Assembly (NCBI GenBank): GCA_023846275.1
Contig: CM043865.1
Span: forward strand, 35,168,412-35,232,411
DNA length: 64,000 nt
Source of the DNA: Vanilla planifolia
Lineage: Eukaryota; Streptophyta; Magnoliopsida; Asparagales; Orchidaceae
Reading direction: 5' to 3'
The notes under the pieces were generated by a model. That model was not told where the DNA came from and did not search any database. It saw only the letters and a program-made list of their open reading frames with translations. This document shows positions 1-14,170 of this stretch, in pieces. The translations under genes and the position numbers were made by a program. Positions within the stretch are counted from its first letter, which is position 1. The number at the start of each line of letters is the position of its first letter.

Positions 1-3000
1 TAAGTGAGTGGATAGCTGACTCAAGAACTCTATCATAATCAAACCACTTATTGTTCTAATAAATCAACACCATGAGATGTTAGTATGTTGTTTAATCCTA
101 AACTAAGTAGCTTAGTTTGATTTTCAAAAGATCTTCATGGTGGTTTCCAAATGTCTCAAAGATTACACAAAATTTTATTTTATAGTTCCTAAATTTTCGT
201 AATCCTTGAAAATGTATTTTTGGTGATTTTCTAGCAAAATTTTAAACAAAATTACAAGAAACTCCCAATAAAAAAACCCTAGGGATTTTAAAGTGTGGTA
301 AGTCTATTTTCCAAAAAGCCAAAGATTAGATCCAAATTGCAAGTGTGCTCAAAGTCATAAATCACCAAGTTAGTGAAAATCACTATTTGTTGATATCAGC
401 CTAATCCTGAAATCTGTTAGGTGACTTCTAGTTAAGTTTAAGGTTAAATTTCATATGATATATCTAGAAAATCATTACAACTCAAAAGTGTTTGTTTCTA
501 CTTGATAAAACTAGATTTAGCACTACATTTGGATTAGTGGTTAAAAAGTCATAAACCTTTTGAAATTAATGCAAAAATTAGAAATCAATAGCAAGTTAAA
601 AATTGGCTAATAAAAAATCTTGTTTAGGATTTTTAGCACACTTGATCAATTAATTAGGCCTTAAATACTATCCCAAAAATTAAAGAAAAAATACATTTGA
701 AAGTTAAAACATGAATTTTAGATTTCTAAATTATTTTATCAAATAAACCCTTTGGAAAATACTGTACGTAAAATGAACAAAATTTTAATTATCCCACCAT
801 CTAGCCCCAGGTTAGTGTAGAAACAAACCCCCTTTTGTGACACCAACAACTTTTTTGATCAGTGCCCCATCATAGACCATCTCTTAATCTCCTTCAAAGG
901 CAACAAATAGCACTTCATAAATGAAAAAAATCTGAATCTTGCAATCCCAAAGCACTTATTCATAGTTTAGTGTCAAAAACCATCCAAAATTAATCAAATC
1001 CAGTTCAAAGACATGATCCAAATCATTTTCTCATGCTTGGTTAGACATCCCATTAGAGAGACTCAGGCATTTGTGAAATAGGTGCAAATATGCATTATAT
1101 CACCCAAGTCCAATAAAACAATTAAATGTTGAATCAAGAAAAAAGCGCCAATACAACCTTTCGGTCTCCCAAAAATGACCAGAGGTCATAAGATGTGCGA
1201 ACAATGCCCATTAGAATTTCCCTCCATCTAAGCAATATAAAGGCAGTGCCACTTCAACACATGGATCCATTGTCCCATCAAGAGGGATTGTCTTTCAGAC
1301 GTGCCTTATAACAATTATCCAAGTCTAAAACTAAGCTCATTTGCACCACAACACAATCCTCCATTCATCCTAACACACTAATACCCTTGTGACTAATAAA
1401 AAAGAATCAGATAAATGATGAAGTTGATAAATAAAATAAATAGAGTATCCTCACTACATTAAAGCAAATTTCAAAGGTTAGGCCATCATAATCAAATTGA
1501 ACTTGTCAATACAAGTGATAATCCTCGTTGAAAACTTGTAGATCGGCTTCTGAAACCTCGATTAATATCATTAGATATGTATACATCTCTATCATCATTA
1601 CTTTCTCCAATCCTCGATCATTTAGTCCATCAAGTGGAAACAAAGTTTCACTTAAAATTGCAATCTCAGATTTATGTATTCTAATCATATTGAACATTCA
1701 TCGGATGCCTAACCTAATCCTTGACCAAAATAAGGTCAAATTTTGGTTGAGACATGCCTTGAACCACAACCAAATCTGATTAAAAAACTATCCTTATAAT
1801 TATTTTCCAAATTTATACCACTTTTTTTTAACATCTTCCCAAGAAATTGTGAAAAATAACATGTTTATTTCCTTGTATATATATTCCTTTCCTTTTTTGC
1901 ATTGCAAAATTCTCTACTTCTTCAAATAATGTTGCAAATGTCTTCCCATCCAGCCTTTATTTCCTAACTTTTTAGAAACCTCCAATTCTTCCCTATAATT
2001 TTCTGATTTTCAGCACTAAATAGGTCTACCATATTTAATGTTTTTTATCCCTTATCATTTTGCACATCTCAAAAATCCAAAAGTCTGATGTCTTTGTTAC
2101 TTTCCATGTAATAAAGTTTCCTTTAAAATATCGATTCCTTCAATGATCTCCTCTCACAAACCCAAGGTAGTGCATGGTGACTTGAGTTTATGATCCATCA
2201 AATTTCATTTTTTCACAGCCATTGCGAAACATTTTTGCATCCCATGTGCACTCAGCATGATACCATATTTACCAGAATTGAAAAAACAAATTGGTAAGTT
2301 CTTGTGCTCAATAGCTTGGACCTTTCCTCTAAGCTCAAACCTGGGTAATAAAGGTTTTTTCAATTATATCAATACACAAACTCAAGCAACTTTCTCACAA
2401 GTAGCAACATAGTTGCACTATCTAGTTAGCTAACTTGAACGATGTAGCTAACAACTTCTCAAATGATCTTCTTGTCATAATATTCAATAACAATTCTTAG
2501 AATCCTCACTCACAAAAGTTTTCCAATGACTATCTTACCTGGATCAAAATCTAACTACCAATTTTATGTTTAAGTAGTGGTGTTCTAAAATAATATAACA
2601 TACTCTAGTCATTGCTTTAATAATCTTGCCAATTAGCAAAACCTTACAATCTAATAATTGGAGCTAATGTCTATTAGATCCATATCTCTGCACAACTTCC
2701 ATAATGCCATCAACTTTTTATTTACAAGCTGATTGCTAACATGTCTTCTAAAAAACTTGATAATTACAGAGTTCTTGGATCCTTATTTTCACTATCTCCT
2801 CCATCAATTGTTATTATTAGGTTACCAACATCTTCCTCGACATCCATGACATCTTCACCACCAACACTCCTAGGCTCCCACTCCTACAAGAAACAATCTT
2901 CAATACCACATTTGGTGTCATCTCCGATCATCTCGTTTTCATCTTTTCCTCACCTAAAGGCAAAACATTCTACCTTCGTACAAGGAAAAAGATAACCTCC

Positions 3001-3320
3001 CACGTTCCTCAAAGCATTCCTCCATCTATCTTGAAGTAGGTGAATGATAGTTCCCTTTGATCGAACTAGATCATGAACAGTTCATTTTACTGTTAATGGA
3101 GAAAATAACCATATAAAGTAGATGATAGAGAAAAATTATTACAAGAATTACAGCCAGATCACCATATATGGTTGAAAGGTTGACAAAAACTGCCTTGGTA
3201 TACATTGAAAATAGAAGTATAAGCAAAGAAGGTATTAAAATAAATTAATTCCCAACATTAGCACACAATGACGGTTGAAAAAATAGAGCTGACAAATTTA
3301 AGTGCTGCATAGGTTATTAC
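1..3320 (-). other. Presumed PRORP intron 1, decayed repeat sequence
   Basis: This stretch follows the splice donor of the PRORP exon on the minus strand and is most simply read as its long first intron. No exon for the nuclease domain could be found by eye here. Two parts look less AT-rich than the rest: about 780-1760 and about 2740-3050. Read on the minus strand they give short open stretches broken by stops, so they may be old transposon coding remnants. I could not match them to a family. Confidence 0.5.
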
Positions 3321-4256
3321 CTGAAAACTCATGAAATTTTCTTTTTTGTCCCGCTGAACAGCCAAGCTAGCCACAGATTCTGCAAATATCTCCCTATCCC
3401 TCTGGTCAATATCCACGCAAGCTAGCTTCTGTCCACAACTATAGCAATCCCCTTCTTGGTTAACCCTACCTCTGAGAACTTTCCATTTACCTTTACCCAA
3501 CCATCCCAGACCATGCCAACCACCCCCATTCATCCAAAGGGCAGTTTTGACCTTCTCTGCATCCCAATTTGGCTTCCCTACATGAACTGCTGGCTCACTA
3601 GTAAACCAACTCTCCAAAACATCAGCAGTCCACAAAGCTGAACAACCCACACAGCTTCTCAGCTTTTGCAGGTAGCCATACACCCGTTCCCCATCTCCCT
3701 TCTTCGAGCTAACCTCCAAAAGAGCAGTAACTTCGGGTTCTTCTGGAAAAATTCCATATGACAACATGTGCTCCTCAACGGAATAGGCCTTCTCAGATTT
3801 CCCACTCCGACAGAACTCCATCAGCGCGGGATCATAGGTTCTAAGTTTAGGCACTGCCCCGTACTTTTCCTCCATGCTCTTCACGAGATCAAAAGCCATA
3901 TCTCCTCCGATGTCAGCCCGACAGGAAGCAATCCTCGCCATCGTCGTGATCGTTGCCTCCGTCGGGGTCGCACCGGAGGATACCATGCGATCAAATACTT
4001 TGAATGCCGTCTCGAAAACCGATGCCTTGCGTGTATCATTGTCTTCCAGAGTTTCTATAGAGGTGGAGAGGATGTGGAGGAGCGAGTTGAAATGGTAAGA
4101 CGTGAGATGGATGTTCTGCCCGTCCGCAGACTCGAGAAGGGTAAGGGCACCCGACAGGTCTTTGTTTCTCGAGCAAGCATCGAGGGCATGCCTAAACAGC
4201 GCCTCCGGTCTGTGGCTCTTCTTCCTCGCCTTTGCGGGTACAGCCGCGACCTCCAT
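3321..4256 (-). CDS. Proteinaceous RNase P (PRORP2/3-like), first exon, partial
   Basis: This exon encodes the first 312 residues of a protein-only RNase P, the enzyme that removes 5' leaders from precursor tRNAs. The ATG is at 4254-4256 on the minus strand, and the exon ends in phase with CAG before a GTAATAACC donor at 3320. Residues about 15-200 form the PPR helical-repeat domain. It contains SYHFNSLLHIL (53-63), a TPTEATITTMARIA repeat (97-110), and LRTYDPALMEFCRSGKSEKAY (138-158). Residues 270-275 (DCYSCG) give the paired cysteines (C271, C274) of the central zinc-binding module. The NYN metallonuclease domain with its catalytic aspartates is missing and must lie on later exons. No organelle transit peptide is evident; the N-terminus is short and basic, which fits the nuclear PRORP2/3 branch better than organellar PRORP1 (inference). 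Identification rests on the family-typical order of segments and is strong. Confidence 0.9.
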
Positions 4257-4990
4257 TGTCGTCCCGAGAGCCCAAAAAGGCTCAAACCCTAGCGGTGCTG
4301 CATTTGGTACACCCCACGCCAGCCTTGGGCAACTTCAAAGTACTAACATTTTTTATTAGTTTTTTAGTGCATAAAAAATATCATAACAAAAACATGAAAA
4401 TTTTTAAAATTATTTAAAATAATATCACATCCAATGTATGAAACCTACTCTCCAATTGTTTCAATGATATGTTCATTTTATTTTAAATTTATTAAATTTT
4501 GTTTGCAACTAATTCTTCAAATCGAAGTGCATTTTGATCATTAATAAGGAATCTCGCATCAAATTCATCCCTATTTGAAAAAAATATTTTGTTGTCTATA
4601 AGTATTATATTTTAATTTTATTTTATTTTGAAAAATGAAAGAACAAAATTTATATCTCACTAGTTTTTTTTTGAGAATTTATTTTTATATTAGTTAATGC
4701 ATCCATGTTACAATTTTAGCATTAATCGAATCCAAACCTTTATGGAGCTTATAAGAAAATCATATATGCCCAAATAATATGTATTTCATAAGAAATTGTA
4801 CATATGAATATTATATTATAATAAATATGAGTATAGAAATTAATTTATTTGTTTAAAGTTAAATATGATTACATAAAAGCCTAATTAAAAATTAATATGA
4901 TTGTGTAAAAAGAATAAAAATAAAAAATAAAAGAATTAAAGAATATAACACCGAATATGAAAAAAACCAAGTTAAAGGGTTATGATATAG
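4257..4990. other. PRORP 5' leader/promoter side and AT-rich spacer
   Basis: Positions 4257 to about 4345 keep the base composition of the PRORP exon and are probably its 5' UTR. Beyond that the sequence becomes strongly AT-rich. I see no convincing TATA box or other gene. Confidence 0.4.
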
Positions 4991-4999
4991 AGGTTGTAT

Positions 5000-5720
5000 T
5001 TTCAAAACTTAACATATAATTGATGTTCTTTTAGTCTTTATAATAATATTTAATACAAATTCTTCTTATGCTCTACTTCATCTTTAGAATAAATTAATAT
5101 GTTATTAATAAAAATAATAATAAATTAATCTAACAATTATTTTAAAATATTTTTATTAAGTACTTGCTAACTATTATAGTATTCATTAATCTAAATAATA
5201 AAACAAAAAAATCATAAATAATCATATTTGGCTCTAAAACCAATTTTTAAATATCTTTCTTCCTAATTTTTAATTGTTGATGGCCATAACTCAAGTCAAC
5301 TTCTAAGAATATTTTAGCTTCTTATAATTAATCAAATAATTTATCTATTCTAAGTAATTGATACTTATTCTTAACTATGATATTATTTAATTTTCTATAA
5401 TCAATTCAAATTCTTAAGTTTTTATCTTTCATTTTAAAAAATGATATAAATACAACCAACAAGAAAACATAATGACTAATAAAAGCCATTTTTATTAAAT
5501 TTTGCAATCATATATTAAACTCTTGTAGTTTGAGGTGTCATTTATGATGCCATCTCATCTCAATTGACGTCTCATTATATCAATTATTAGAACACATAAT
5601 AAATAATAGTTATCAGATCATATAGCAAACAACACATTTAATCATCTCTCTTTAGATCTCTATTATCTTATCATAAGACAAATGTTTGAAAAATAATAAA
5701 ACAAGTAATCCTAATCACAC
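5000..5720 (-). mobile_element. Decayed Ty3/Gypsy reverse transcriptase fragment
   Basis: On the minus strand the stretch near 5050-5115 reads FIIIFINNILIYSKDEVEHK. This is the active-site segment of Ty3/Gypsy reverse transcriptase (usual form FIDDILIYSK). About 5235-5450 reads, with breaks, as the upstream part: a KNLRIEL-type stretch and an EERYLKIGFRAKYDY-type stretch, equivalent to EEDIPKTAFRTKYGHYEF. There are many stops and frameshifts, so this is a dead copy. No LTRs were identified. Both catalytic aspartates of the DD pair read as asparagine. Confidence 0.7.
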
Positions 5721-8700
5721 ATTAGGTACCTTTTATTGTAGATGCCATTAATTCTAAACACTACTAGATAACATAATAAGCAATAGGTGCCAAATCATAA
5801 ACCAAAATGCATTAATAGGTATGACCATAGATAAAACAATTCTTAATTATTAATTCGTATATAAATTATACATATCATAAAACATTAAGCTCAATAGAAC
5901 TAAATGTTTTCACATTTATTTTGCTTCATATCACTCTATCTCAATATAAATTATATAAGATTTATTTAATATTCTTCTTGATTTATTTTCTCTTTTATTT
6001 TGTCTTATATTGTTTAAATTATTTTCCATCATGTTGACATAAATGCATATACATAAACTTGTTTTTCTTTATACAATATGTTATCACACCATTTATATTT
6101 ATGGACAATCTAGAATTTCATACCACGTCTTTGCAAGTATTATTATACTTGCAATTACTTAATATATTTACCATAAATGATAATGACATGTTATGTGTTC
6201 TAATTCATGCATGTATAAAATATAAAATATAAAATATCAAGTGCTTGCACTACAAATTAATTCGACTTATGTGAAGGCTATGATATGTTGCTTTTGTCAC
6301 CTCTCATTTTTTTTCCTTCATTTCTTCCTTTCCTTGCATGCCATTTTTGAAAGTCTCTTTTATACATTTGTTTATAATTTGGTCCATGGCCTATGTTGAA
6401 CTTAAGCCTTTGGCATTTTGGGCTCTTCTTCGTTTTCCAATGCTACATCACTTATCATATATTCTATAAAGGTTTAAATATGTTTATAATTTTCAATTTA
6501 TCTTTATATAACAAAAGATATTTCAAAAATAAATAAAAGATAATCTAAACTAATCCACCGTTCACCAACCACAAACTTCTTCCTCCTCTTGGCTAACCAT
6601 GTCTTCTTCGTGCAACCAACATCTCTCACTCGTCTAATACATGCATACCAACATGCATTACACTATAATTATAAAAAAATATGGCTCAGGTCTCCCATGG
6701 TTATGTGTAGCATTTCATCGACTTTTCTACCTCCCATCTTCCAACTCATTTGAATACTTGTCCCCCATATCACGACGTCATTACTACACTCGATCAATCC
6801 CACTCCTACATCTTCATTACTACACCAACTTTATCTTCTTCCCACGTTAGATGTGAGTTGTGTCAAATTGATGAATATTTTTTTTGTTTTTTGTAATGAT
6901 CATAAGCCCTTCTATGGAGATTGTTTGACACATTTCCCCCACCCTTTCTTGTGTAGCTAAGAGATGCCTCTTTAGGTGATGGAGTGATGTGAGCTTACTT
7001 AAGACTTGGGAAGAAGGCTTTGATCATTATTTTTAAGTATCTTCGAAGAGCTTTTTTATTTGACTAAAGTGATTGAAGAGTTATGAAAGTTTGTTTCTTT
7101 CCTACTTTGCAAGTTTGCAAGTTGTTTGAATATTTATTGTTTTCTTGCTTTTGCTTCTATTGTTGGATGTTTGTGGACAACAAAATGGATGAAAATGATG
7201 AATTTAAAAAAAAAAATGCTTTTTCATATTGTTAGCTTAATTTTATGTCATATGTTTTGTTAGTTTTGAGAATAAATCCAAGTTAATCAATTGAAGAAAG
7301 TCTATCATAAGTAATAAATTATGATGCTCCCTATTTTCTAATAAAAACCATAAATAAATGATTTTTAGATAAAGTGGAATTTTGTACAATAATTATTTAT
7401 ATTTTCAATAGTGTTTATTTCAATACTTTAGCTAAATAAGATTAAATATTTATAAAATTTTATCAAAGACAAACTAAAGTTGAGATGGAAACTCTAGACT
7501 AATTTGTTAATGCTTTTGAATGGCATTGATTAAACATTGAAATGTATTGATAAAAAGTATGAAGTTTTGTAGTTTTTCTTCTTAATCAATTATGTAAGGT
7601 TATTTTCTATTTTAAAGATGTTTGAATGTATTTCCTCCTCTTGCCAAATTATTATACAAAAATTATTATTATTTATTATGTAAGTAAAATATTAAATTAA
7701 TTCTTAAAATCAACAATTTAAGATCTTCATCAAATCACTTTCTAAGTATACAAGAATGTCTCTTCTAATTATTTAGGTTGTGTTTTAATTTTCTTATAAT
7801 TTTTCTTATTTCAATATAATTACAAGTTAATTATTGTTATGTATTTCTTTTCTTAGCTAATTTTTTTTTATTAAATTTCATTTCTACTAGTTAAATCCAG
7901 ATGAAAGTGGCATCCCATTTCTTATCATTGGCTTTTTTAAGTCGTGGGTGCTATTAGACATCTATTCTCTTTCCTCTTCTTTTCAGACAATATCAAATAG
8001 TGAAAATCTTTTTAATTACCTTTTAAAAATCAAATTGTTGAACTGTTACAAATCGTTTTGTGAAAACTAATTAAAACTTTTTTGGAAGCAATATTTGTAC
8101 AACATATAAAAATATCAAGTTTTTTATATAACTTTTTAAAACACATATACATACAATATCAATGATTTTATATGTGCTTCACTTCGAATAAAAATATTTT
8201 GCAAATAGCATTCTATTAAAGAATGATCATCTTTTATAACATGTTATCATAAGTTAGATCTCATTTCTTTCTTAAAGTTTCATATAATGTCTCATTTGAC
8301 CTAAAAGTATTAGAACAAAATATGTATGAGCAAATCGACAATGATTCAGTGAAAAAGTAAGTAACATAAAACAATGAATTATTTGGTAACTACATGCATA
8401 GTCTATGACAATATAATTTATTAAAGTCATGTTATATTTATTTTTCTTTGAATTTATTTGAAACCTAATTTTATTTTTAAGAACTCATATTAATTTGATT
8501 TTAATCCTTTGTTTTATTATTTTTTGTATATGTAGTATTTTATTTCAAATTATCTAATAACATCCCCTAGATAAAGTTTTTTAAAAAATATTATTTTAAG
8601 TAGTGGTCTTAGTTTAAAAAAATATTATTCTGAACAATAAAATACTTGCTTTTGAAAAAATATTTTTTAATGTTAATTTTACTTTGGAAAATAATTGTTG

Positions 8701-9960
8701 ATAATTTTTATGTTGCTTCGCTTTGTTATATCTTTCAAATTCATTTATATTAATATTTTGTTAATCATCTATTTTGTTTTTTTAACAGATGACAAAATAA
8801 ATATTTACCATATCAGTAAAACAATAATATATTATCATACTCAAACAAATCATTTGTCACTTTATCAAGTCAACATATAACGTAAATTTAGTTTGTAACT
8901 AATTAAAACACGTGATAAACAAGCATAGGGCTATATTATTATAATAAATAATAACAAGCATATCCCATATATCATTTTTTTCACCTATCATTTGAGGTGT
9001 TTTTCTTAATATTATACATTATATTAAATCATATAAACTATGAATAAATTTTGTCAACACAAACTACTCCTATTTAGTATATTTTAAATTATTAAGACCT
9101 TTAACTTGTAATACATAATACATAAAACATATAAATTATGAAGAAATCTTACATGTCTTTAATTTTTATTTTATAATGAATACATTAATGTTTGGATATT
9201 GCATAATCTCTGTTTTAGTTTCTTATGTTACCTATGATTTTAGCACAAACAAACATGATTGTCTTTGAAAATCAATTGAAGGCACTTCCTCCTCTCTTTC
9301 TTCCTTTACTAGCTTTGTTCAAGTCATAGATTTCTTAACTTTGCCAAAAATCTACATCTTAGTTTCAATTTATTTTATACCTAGTATTGCAGTAATTTAC
9401 ATTCTCAACCATTCAATTTCTCTATACTGAAGTATGGTTTAGCAAAAAAAGGGTGAATTACTAAAAATAAAATTTTAATTTGTTATAAAATATTTTAGTA
9501 AATTTTAATAAGATTTAACAAAAATATAAAAATATTTTTTTATAAATATTAATTTTATTTAAAACATATTAAGTTTTATAAAAAGTCATGTGATTAAAAA
9601 ATTAACAATAATTAAAAATATACACAATCGAGTTTTAGGTGGTTTAGCTTATAAAACAAGTATACATCCACTCCCGACAAACTAGACAAAAACAAACATA
9701 ATATAAGTCTATCAAAAGATTGATAGGTTAAACCTTCACAATAAAGAGACAAATAAGACACGATAATACAGCCTTATAATGAAATAAATGGGAGATGCTA
9801 CTACGACTTTACAACTAAATAAATGGTAATAGAAGAAAAAATATTCAATGACATAAAATCAAAATCAATATAACCAAAATCTTATGCTTGATGAAATCAT
9901 CAAAGAGATATAAGTATCTTAATTAAATGAATTAAGGATAACAAATTAATAACTTAGATA
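5720..9960. other. AT-rich intergenic spacer, nothing recognised
   Basis: The sequence is low in complexity and AT-rich, with open frames no longer than chance. The stretch around 6540-6850 is somewhat richer in C and contains a 69-codon open frame without family resemblance. It is probably part of an old mobile element. Confidence 0.4.
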
Positions 9961-10920
9961 ATTTGAGAAGGAAAAGAATTTCAGGAGTTTGATGAGTGAA
10001 TGACGTAGCAGCGTATGGAAGGGGATAATGGGAATGAATTCCTAACAATTTGTATATTTTTGCTTGAAATTTTTCTTTCGATAACATAGAAACTCTTATT
10101 CTAAATTTCTTACAAAAATATGTTCTTTGTAGGCAATTTGTAATTATTAAAATTACTTATCGAATACCCAATTTAGTTATTACAATTTTTGCAGCTTTCG
10201 TAATATTTTAATTAGGAATTAATAATTAAAAAATCGCCAACGACTCGAAATAACTACGAAAATAGCTGTGGTGTAGGAGCCATTAGATCGGAACACTCTA
10301 GGATCGTTCGATCATGAAAACTGCATGATTGGGCAGATGCAATCAAATTTGCACTTTTAGAAATATAAAACTGATATGGGCCATTAGATCTGAACTACGA
10401 TCTATCGACAAGGTTTAACGTTTTGAGCAGATGAAATTTGGACCGTGGGATTGCAAAATTGCATCCGAAAGGCTGATAAAGTTATTGAATTTGAAAAATG
10501 CGATGTGACAGTGATTATTCGATGACAAAATGTGTGATAAGATAGCTCACATTACTTCCAAAATTCAAGAGTTCACTATGTAGAAAAAAGTTTGTGTTTT
10601 TAGTCTCACATTGCATAATTGCTTTGCTATCTTCTCTTTATAAAGATTTTCATAACCCTCATGCACACTTGAATATTTTGGTTAGCTGCCCTTTGTAAGT
10701 TTGGGAATTAATTACATGTTCGACTAAAGATGTACTTGATTTGATTTATAGAAGCAAGATTGATGACCTGATTTTAAATGCAATATTTATGATTAATTAT
10801 GAAAAGTGTTTGGTGTATCAAATCCTTTAAGAATTAGTTACTATCGAACCGTAGCTGTTAACTGTAGTGACCCGATTAGACATTAATTGTTTGTACGAAT
10901 GGGTTATTCTTTGTTTATTA
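9960..10920. repeat. Balanced-composition block, possible solo LTR
   Basis: The block stands out from the AT-rich surroundings. It contains a repeated GCCATTAGATC-type motif (10280 and 10380) and a TATA-like TCTCTTTATAAAG at about 10633-10645, followed by leader-like sequence. This arrangement resembles the promoter part of an LTR. No partner LTR or internal region was found, so the call is tentative. Confidence 0.25.
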
Positions 10921-13900
10921 ATTTTTTACTAATTAATTAATATTATTAACATATTTTTTATAATAAATTAATTAAGGATTTTAAAAATATTATTAAAATA
11001 AAATGATGATCAAGATAATAAAAAAGGATAGATAAAAAATATTAGAAATTTAAATATTATTTTAAGATTAATTTGAATTTAATTAATGTGCCTTATAATA
11101 AATATTTGTATAAAACATAATATTTTAATCGAAGTAAAATTAAAATACCTAAAATTAAATTCGAAATACATCTCTTGGTGGTTTGTCACTCCAACCAAGA
11201 TGATCTTTATGGGATTTAACATTTACATATCTTATTATTTTAGTTCTCTCATGAATATGAGTATCAATTACTTAAAATTTGAAAATTAACTTAAACAAAT
11301 TTATTAGAAATATTTAAAATTTGTTACAAAACACCATACTTAAGGATCAACAATACAACACATACAACTACATTCCTTTAATACAATAACTTTACTTTTT
11401 CCAACTTAATTTTGATGATTTATTATTAGTTTATCTCTCCTTATAACATTTAACATTATCATTCACTACTTCAATTTTAAAATTTTTTAAGATTCTATTA
11501 GTCATACATATAAAATCACTAACTTTATGCTATACGATTCTCAATCTTAAATCTGTCTTAAGTTATTCTTATCATACGTTTATGATATCATTATCATATT
11601 CATCATTTTTTTACTTGATCATATTTACATGATACCTATATTCATATTGTATAGTTAGTCAAATCTTATATTGTTTTCCCTTATTAACTCAAATCATTTT
11701 TTATACATTTCATTTTTATTGGCCTCATGCATTCACCATAATTCATACTTATATGATTTCTTATTATATTATATGATATATTTTTATTTTTACACAGTTT
11801 CTCATTTATTATTAACTCAAATAATTTTTATACGATTCTTGAGAAATTTTTATATGTTTACATCTCTTCCATGTTCATTCTCTCTCTCTCTCTCTCTTAG
11901 GATAATACTATGTTCTATATTGTATTGAATGATGATCTTTGTTTAACAATCATTTTCACTTTTATTTATATTGTATGATGTGCTATCATTGTATTGTAAA
12001 TTCTTATTACAAAAAATAATATGTAATTTTATCATTTATTTTTTTAATTAAAACTATAATTATTTCAAACTTTATACCATCCCTTCCATTTTAGGTTCAT
12101 TAATAACTCTATAACATTTTTAGTTTTAACATTTCATGATTTTATTGTATTAAAATTATTTATCCTCACTTTTGGGATGTTATAAGAAAGCATACAAAAA
12201 AACCAATACTCTTATTACCTTCAACATCCATTGCCATCTTGTATTATTAGAGTTATTTAATACAACAAAAAAATTCCTATGCATAAATAAGTTTGGTATC
12301 TAAACAATTATTGTTCTACTATCTACTACAGTATGAGTTTTACTATTTTATCACCTTTCTTTCCACATTCCATTAGAAGCCCCTTGAGCTTTTCTTTCTC
12401 TATCAAATCATAATCAAGACCTTCTTTCAAACATCCTTCAAATCACATGGCAAAGCATAATTGTTTGGCTAAAATAAAAAAAAGTTGTGTTGCTTCTTTT
12501 GTTGCTTTAGCTTATATAAGCCTCATCTTTGGGTTAGTGTCCATGTAGTCTATGGTCTATCAAGTGCATAATGGGTATATTATATAAATATTGTGCAAAT
12601 TTTCTTGTAGTTTTATCATTGCACATATTCTTTTGGGCCAACCTTAGCACGAGTCATATGAAGCTTATATTCCTAAGTCAAGTGTCGTCCTAATTTGGTT
12701 GAAATGTTTAGACTCATCAAACTTTTTCTTGAGAAAAGTTCTTACATTGTATTCCATCAATGACTTAGGTCAAATTACTATGCCAAATCCCAATCCTTGG
12801 TTTTAGATTAAATTTCAAACCTAAATTCAAATCTTGATGTGGTCCAGTTCCTACATCAAACTCAAATTCTATTAATTTGTAGTTGTAGCCTCTTAATATC
12901 TCATTCACATAAATCATTTGACCCTCATGTAAAGATATGAGATTTATTAAAACTCACAATTAAAAATAACTAATAACTCCTACAATTTTGAAGGCATGTT
13001 TGTTATAGTATTGTTATTACACTAACAAGACAATAATTCATGCAAATATGTAGTGGATAACCACAATGAATAATGCATTATTCAATTTATGGTAATGGTG
13101 AATATCACAAATAAATCATATAGAAATCTTATACAAGGTAAACACATTGATTGTCGAAAAGCGTGATTGGATTGGGGAAGCCAAGACTCATAATAAGGCA
13201 ATCTTCATGCCACAATCAAGGCCCCTTGTCAATAGAGGATTAATTTTTAATATTAAATGTCCTATGACACTATATTAACAAGATGTTGATTGTGACCATT
13301 GTTCTTTTACAACTATTCCCCCAGTTTCTTATTATAATCCTTGATTGAACAAAAATTGCTAAGTTTTTTTTTAGCAAAGGTTCAACTCGATCTTAAGCAA
13401 GTAACTAATAATACATGGTTGTGTTTACTTGAAGTAGTTAGTCTATAATAACAAAAAATATTGTTAGATTTTAAAATCTAGAGCCACTTCTCTTAAATTT
13501 GAAAAATCTTAATTATTTATATTCATATTCATCATAATAAATTAAAACCTTATAATAGTTTTTTTATATTAGGATTTTTGTACATACGACACTTAAAAAG
13601 CTTCCTATCTATATATATAAAATCTAAATATTTAATATTATTTACATATTATAGTAATATTGAAATACTATTAAATAATTATTTTAACTTTTAAAACTAG
13701 TTATAATTAATTTAAATATATTATTTCATATTTTAATATTTTTAATCATAAAAAAGTATAAAAAATGTTTTATTTGAATGTCATTTTAAATTGATTTTGA
13801 GATTTTTTAATATTTTATTATTAAAAATTTGAAAAATACCAAAAATGGTATTTTAAAGGTTTAAAAACAAGTTATATTTAATTTAATATCATTGTCTTTT

Positions 13901-14040
13901 ATTCTTATAATGGTAATTTTTTTTATCTTGAAAGATATGTTGAATTTAATTTATTTAATTCATTTATGGGTTTGACATTATTAGTTTTGAAAGTTAAAAT
14001 AATTGTTTGATGATATTTTAAAATTTAGATGGTTTAAGTA
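10920..14040. other. AT-rich intergenic spacer upstream of RPN10
   Basis: No gene or recognisable mobile-element protein was found. A short CT tract lies at about 11880-11898. The part from about 12180 to 13480 is less AT-rich and probably repeat-derived, but I could not assign it. Confidence 0.35.
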
Positions 14041-14170
14041 ATGCTAAACATTTCAGTGAACAACGCAAACCCCCTCACGGCAGCAAATCATACTTTTGTA
14101 GTTAGGAGTTTCTTCCTCGGCTGCTCCCCGCGTGTTACCGTCTCCCGTCGATCGTAGCGTCGTCGTAGCC
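14041..14170 (+). promoter_or_regulatory. RPN10 5' UTR / proximal promoter
   Basis: Composition changes sharply to GC-rich just before the RPN10 start codon, as expected for a transcribed leader. No TATA box is evident in this stretch, in keeping with a broadly expressed housekeeping gene. The transcription start cannot be placed from sequence alone. Confidence 0.4.

Noticed and set aside
3768..4292. 174-codon plus-strand frame opposite the PRORP exon
   Set aside because: It is the antisense of a conserved PPR coding exon and has no family resemblance; the open frame reflects the GC-rich codons of the real gene.
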